A DNA stretch of 8,634 nt from DATJJW01 sp035491935. Lineage in GTDB: Bacteria > Pseudomonadota > Alphaproteobacteria > ATCC43930 > CGMCC-115725. How positions within the stretch are numbered: the stretch's first letter is position 1; every line of letters starts with the position of its first letter. Both the position numbers and the translations under genes were made by a program. This document shows, piece by piece, positions 5,528 to 8,634 of this stretch. The notes under the pieces were generated by a model. The model had not been told where the DNA came from. It was given only the letters and a program-made list of their open reading frames with translations, and did not search any database. Location of the stretch: contig DATJJW010000055.1 of assembly GCA_035491935.1 (NCBI GenBank), positions 1-8,634 of the forward strand, in the 5' to 3' direction.

Positions 5528-7759
5528 ATGGATGGCAGCATTCCCACTCCTGGCAAGACGGCCCGCCCCGGCGGGCTTTCGCGTCGCCGCTTCGTCCTGA
5601 CGGCGCTGACCGCGACCGGCGGCCTTGCCATCGGTTTCGGCTCGAAGCATGCGCTGGCCGCCAGTGTGCGCAACACGCCCTGGACCGACCACCAGACCCT
5701 GCCTTCGGACCTCGATTCCTGGATCGCGATCGAGCCCGACGATACGGTGCTGATCCGCTATGCCCGCTCGGAGATGGGCCAGGGCAGCATGACCGCGCTG
5801 CCGATGATGATCAACGAGGAGCTGCAGGCCGATTGGGCCAAGGTCCGGGTCGAATATGCCTCGGCCAATCGCAGCTATCGCGAGCACAATGTCTATGGCG
5901 ACATGTCGTCGGTCGGCAGCCATTCGGTGCGCGATTCCCACGCCAAGATGCAGCAGGTCGGCGCCAGCGCCCGGGTGCGGCTGGTCCAGGCGGCGGCCAC
6001 GCGCTGGGGCGTGAAGCCGGAGGAATGCGTCGCCGACAAGAGCGTCGTCACCCATGTGCCGACCAAGCGGAGCTTCCGCTATGGCGAGCTGGCGGCGGAT
6101 GCGGCCCGGATCAAGCTGGACAAGGAGCCGGCGCTCAAGACCCAGGCGCAATACACCTTTATCGGCTCGGAGGTGAAGCGGCTGGACGTGCCCTACAAGG
6201 TCGATGGCTCGGCACAATACGCCATGGACACGAAGCTGCCGGGCATGGTCTTCGCCGCAATAGCCGCCTGTCCGGTGCGCGGCGGCAAGCTGAAGGCGGT
6301 CGATGAGGCGCCGCTGGCGGGCGATCCCAACATCGTCAAGATCGTCAAGCTGCCGAACGCGCTGGCCGTGGTCGCCAAGGGGACGTACTGGCGGGCGAAG
6401 CAGGCCTTGGCCAAGCTGCATCCGGAATGGGATACGGGCGCTGCCGGCGCGACCGACACGGCCTTGTTCAACAAGGAATACCGGGGCGAGCTCGACAAGG
6501 TCGGCGCGATCGCGCGCAACGACGGCGACATCGACAAGGTGATCCCGGCGGCCGCACGTCAGATGCAGGCGGTATACGAGGTGCCGTATCTGGCCCATGC
6601 GACCATGGAGCCGATGAACGCCACCATCTGGATCCAGGGCGACCGGCTGGATGCCTGGGTGGGATCACAGGCCGCCAACCGTGCCCATGCGATGGCCGCC
6701 AAGGTTTCCGGTCTCAAGCCGGAGAACGTCTATATCCACAACACCTATGTCGGCGGCGGCTTCGGCCGCAAATCGACCAGCGACGAGATCGCCCAGGCGA
6801 TCCTGATCGCCAAGGCGCTGGGCTCGACCCCAATCCACTCGGCCCCGGTCAAGATGATCTGGACCCGCGAAGAGGACATGCGTCAGGACCATTACCGTCC
6901 GCAGGGCGCCTGCAGCTTCACCGCCGGCCTCGACGCCAGCGGCATGCCGCAGGGCTGGCGCATCCACACCGCGATCGGCTCGATCATGCGTTCGCTGGGC
7001 ATGAGCAAGGTGCCGAACGGCATCGAGCCGCTGGCGGTGGAGGGACTGGAGGACAATCCCTACCAGATCCCCGCCACCCGCGTGGAATGCAGCCTGAAGA
7101 ACACGCATATCGAGGTGGGTTTCTGGCGCTCCGTCGGTGCTTCGCAGAACGCCTTCTTCATCGAAAGCTTCATGGACGAGATGGCCGCGGCCGGGGGGCA
7201 CGATCCCTACCAGTTCCGTCGCCAGCTCCTGAAGGGCAACAAGGAATGGCTGGCCGTGCTGGACAAGGCGGCCGAGAAGGGCGATTGGGGCAAACCGCTG
7301 GCGCCGGGCAAGGCACGCGGCATCGCCATCCACATGTGCTACAACACCATCGCCGCCGAGGTGGTCGAGATCACCATGGACACGGCCCGGGGGACCTTCT
7401 CGGTCGACCGGGTCACGGTCGCGGTTGATCCCGGCCACGTCGTCAATGCGCTGGGCGTCAAGGAGCAGATGGAGGGCGGGGTGATCTTTGCGTTGTCGGC
7501 GGCGCTGTACGGCAAGATCACGGTCAAGAACGGCGTGGTCGAGCAGGGCAATTTCGATAGCTACCGCATGGTGCGCTATGCCCAGGCGCCCAAGATCGAC
7601 GTCTACATGGTGCCGAGCAACGGCAAGCGTTGGGGCGGCTGCGGTGAGCCGGGGGCGGCGCCGCTGACTCCGGCGTTGTGCAACGCGATCTTCTCCGCGA
7701 CCGGCAAGCGCATCCGCTCGCTGCCGATCATGGATCACGACCTCTCGGCCTCGGCGTAA
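5528..7759 (+). CDS. Molybdopterin-binding subunit, isoquinoline 1-oxidoreductase beta (IorB)-like, Tat-exported
   Basis: A protein of 743 aa, the length of IorB-type and acetic-acid-bacteria aldehyde dehydrogenase large subunits. The N terminus has a twin-arginine signal (SRRRFVL, residues 18-24, then a hydrophobic stretch and cleavage near HALA, about residue 44). Molybdenum-cofactor motifs follow: MGQGSMTALPMMINEE (Q85), YVGGGFGRK (407-415), FWRSVGASQNAFFIESF, and GGCGEPGAAP with E707, the expected catalytic glutamate of the xanthine-oxidase family. These enzymes hydroxylate N-heteroaromatic rings or oxidise aldehydes with water as the oxygen source. Substrate cannot be read from the sequence. 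AGGAGGG (5515-5521) sits 6 nt before the ATG and overlaps the stop of the small-subunit gene, so translation is probably coupled. Electrons would go via the small subunit to the cytochrome encoded 85 bp downstream. No XdhC-type maturation gene lies in the window. Confidence 0.92.
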   Translation: MDGSIPTPGKTARPGGLSRRRFVLTALTATGGLAIGFGSKHALAASVRNTPWTDHQTLPSDLDSWIAIEPDDTVLIRYARSEMGQGSMTALPMMINEELQADWAKVRVEYASANRSYREHNVYGDMSSVGSHSVRDSHAKMQQVGASARVRLVQAAATRWGVKPEECVADKSVVTHVPTKRSFRYGELAADAARIKLDKEPALKTQAQYTFIGSEVKRLDVPYKVDGSAQYAMDTKLPGMVFAAIAACPVRGGKLKAVDEAPLAGDPNIVKIVKLPNALAVVAKGTYWRAKQALAKLHPEWDTGAAGATDTALFNKEYRGELDKVGAIARNDGDIDKVIPAAARQMQAVYEVPYLAHATMEPMNATIWIQGDRLDAWVGSQAANRAHAMAAKVSGLKPENVYIHNTYVGGGFGRKSTSDEIAQAILIAKALGSTPIHSAPVKMIWTREEDMRQDHYRPQGACSFTAGLDASGMPQGWRIHTAIGSIMRSLGMSKVPNGIEPLAVEGLEDNPYQIPATRVECSLKNTHIEVGFWRSVGASQNAFFIESFMDEMAAAGGHDPYQFRRQLLKGNKEWLAVLDKAAEKGDWGKPLAPGKARGIAIHMCYNTIAAEVVEITMDTARGTFSVDRVTVAVDPGHVVNALGVKEQMEGGVIFALSAALYGKITVKNGVVEQGNFDSYRMVRYAQAPKIDVYMVPSNGKRWGGCGEPGAAPLTPALCNAIFSATGKRIRSLPIMDHDLSASA

Positions 7760-7844
7760 CCGCGCCCAGGGGCCTCAATCGAAACGGTAAGCAAGACATG
7801 GGCGGGCTCGTCGGGGCCCGATCCGCTGGGGGGAGTAGCGCCAC

Positions 7845-8634
7845 TTGAAGATCATCGCCAACCGCATCGCCGCCGTCGGCATGGCTGCCGTCCTGGGCAC
7901 CATCATGCTCACGGCGTCAATCGCCTATGCCGCCGATCCGCAGCCGGCGCAACAACCGGCGCCTCCGCAACCGGCGGCACAGGCCGCGGCGACTCCGCCC
8001 AAGGAGACGGCGCCGCCGGCCACCAAAGGCGAATATCTGGCGCGGGCGGGTGATTGCGTCGCCTGCCACTCGGTGCCGGGCGGCGCGGCCTTCGCCGGTG
8101 GTCTCAAGATGGGCTCGCCGGTCGGCAACATCTATTCGACCAACATCACGCCGGATAAGGAATTCGGCATCGGCAACTACACGCTGGCCGATTTCGACAA
8201 TGCGCTGCGCCACGGCATCGCCAAGGATGGTCATCGGCTCTACCCGGCGATGCCCTACCCGTCCTATGCCAAGCTGACCGATGACGACGTGAAGTCGCTC
8301 TACGACTTCTTCATGCATCAGGTGCCGGCCGTCCATCAGCCGAACAAGCCGAACGAGATCCGCCCGATCCTCAGCTTCCGTTGGCCGCTGGCCATCTGGG
8401 ATACGATCTTCGTCAAGGATGGCGCCTTCAAGCCCGATCCCGGTCACGACGCCAAATGGAACCGTGGTGCCTATCTGGTCGAAAGCCTCGGCCATTGCGG
8501 GGCCTGCCATACGCCGCGCAATCAGTTGGGCGGAGAGCGCGCCAGCCTGGCGCTGACCGGCGGCACCTATAACGACGCGATCGTCGACTCCGTCCATGAG
8601 CAGGAGATCGTCAAGCAGGACAAGGACATGATCC
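7845..8634 (+). CDS. Multihaem cytochrome c subunit of the Mo hydroxylase/dehydrogenase (3' end missing)
   Basis: Open to the window edge; 263 codons are visible. It uses a TTG start: GGGGGGAG (7828-7835) lies 9 nt upstream, and only from here is there a proper Sec signal peptide (MKIIANR, hydrophobic core, cleavage near AYA, residue 29). An ATG at 7881 would lose the basic n-region. A Pro/Ala/Gln-rich linker (about 31-60) leads to the first cytochrome c domain with CVACH (C71, C74, H75) and a methionine ligand candidate in YPAMPYPSY; a second haem site CGACH (C218, C221, H222) follows. The pattern YLARAGDCVACH, GNIYSTNITPD and WNRGAYLVESLGHCGACHTPRN matches the three-haem cytochrome subunits (about 400-480 aa) of membrane-bound alcohol and aldehyde dehydrogenases, so a third haem is expected beyond the edge. 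It would transfer electrons from the Mo enzyme to the respiratory chain. The 85-bp spacer before it (7760-7844) shows no terminator, so it belongs to the same operon. Confidence 0.92.
   Translation, partial: MKIIANRIAAVGMAAVLGTIMLTASIAYAADPQPAQQPAPPQPAAQAAATPPKETAPPATKGEYLARAGDCVACHSVPGGAAFAGGLKMGSPVGNIYSTNITPDKEFGIGNYTLADFDNALRHGIAKDGHRLYPAMPYPSYAKLTDDDVKSLYDFFMHQVPAVHQPNKPNEIRPILSFRWPLAIWDTIFVKDGAFKPDPGHDAKWNRGAYLVESLGHCGACHTPRNQLGGERASLALTGGTYNDAIVDSVHEQEIVKQDKDMI

Noticed and set aside
5123..7738. Long minus-strand frames across the Mo hydroxylase genes (5123-6598 and 6665-7738)
   Set aside because: They are antisense to genes with complete cofactor motifs, have His/Arg/Asp-rich composition and no plausible start signals.
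1..8634. CRISPR arrays, insertion sequences, tRNA or rRNA genes, phage or defence genes
   Set aside because: No regularly spaced repeats, transposase motifs, terminal inverted repeats or RNA gene signatures were seen. The only tandem array is the three-copy 16-bp repeat at 3329-3376, which has no spacers.

Overview
The window is GC-rich DNA from a Gram-negative bacterium, most likely an alphaproteobacterium, possibly of the Rhodospirillales. This rests on GC-biased codon use, the PcaQ/GbpR-type LysR regulator, and the periplasmic molybdenum hydroxylase plus cytochrome c set. The species cannot be named from the sequence alone.

Layout. Positions 1-89 hold a probable terminator for the minus-strand gene at 90-506, a small MAPEG-family membrane protein. 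A divergent spacer (507-852) carries its promoter on the minus strand. A histidine-rich periplasmic RcnB-family protein (853-1179) follows on the plus strand, closed by a strong intrinsic terminator at 1215-1241. From there everything reads rightward: a LysR regulator (1304-2299), a LigI-like amidohydrolase (2396-3265), and a DctA-like SLC1/DAACS symporter (3431-4765) closed by a very strong terminator (4811-4845). After a spacer with its own promoter comes a three-gene unit: a [2Fe-2S] subunit (5060-5515), a Tat-exported molybdopterin subunit (5528-7759) and a multihaem cytochrome c (7845 to the window edge, incomplete, TTG start).

How the genes may work together. The LysR, amidohydrolase and symporter look like a small catabolic unit: a regulator that senses an aromatic-derived compound, an enzyme that opens a pyrone or lactone dicarboxylate, and an importer. 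An inverted repeat ATAACC-TTG-GGTTAT, very like the recalled PcaQ recognition sequence, overlaps the 3' end of the regulator gene. It lies about 63 bp upstream of the expected start of amidohydrolase transcription, which is where a LysR activator normally sits. Both enzyme and transporter keep their fold signatures but have changed residues in the substrate pocket: two LigI substrate-contact positions are His here, and the transporter lacks the SLC1 substrate-binding arginine and its partner aspartate. The unit may therefore handle a compound other than 2-pyrone-4,6-dicarboxylate or C4-dicarboxylates. This is the most interesting part of the window.

The last three genes form a periplasmic hydroxylase or aldehyde oxidase of the isoquinoline 1-oxidoreductase / acetic-acid-bacteria aldehyde dehydrogenase type, which passes electrons through cytochrome c to the respiratory chain. 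Whether it serves the same pathway is unknown. A strong terminator and a separate promoter suggest independent transcription.
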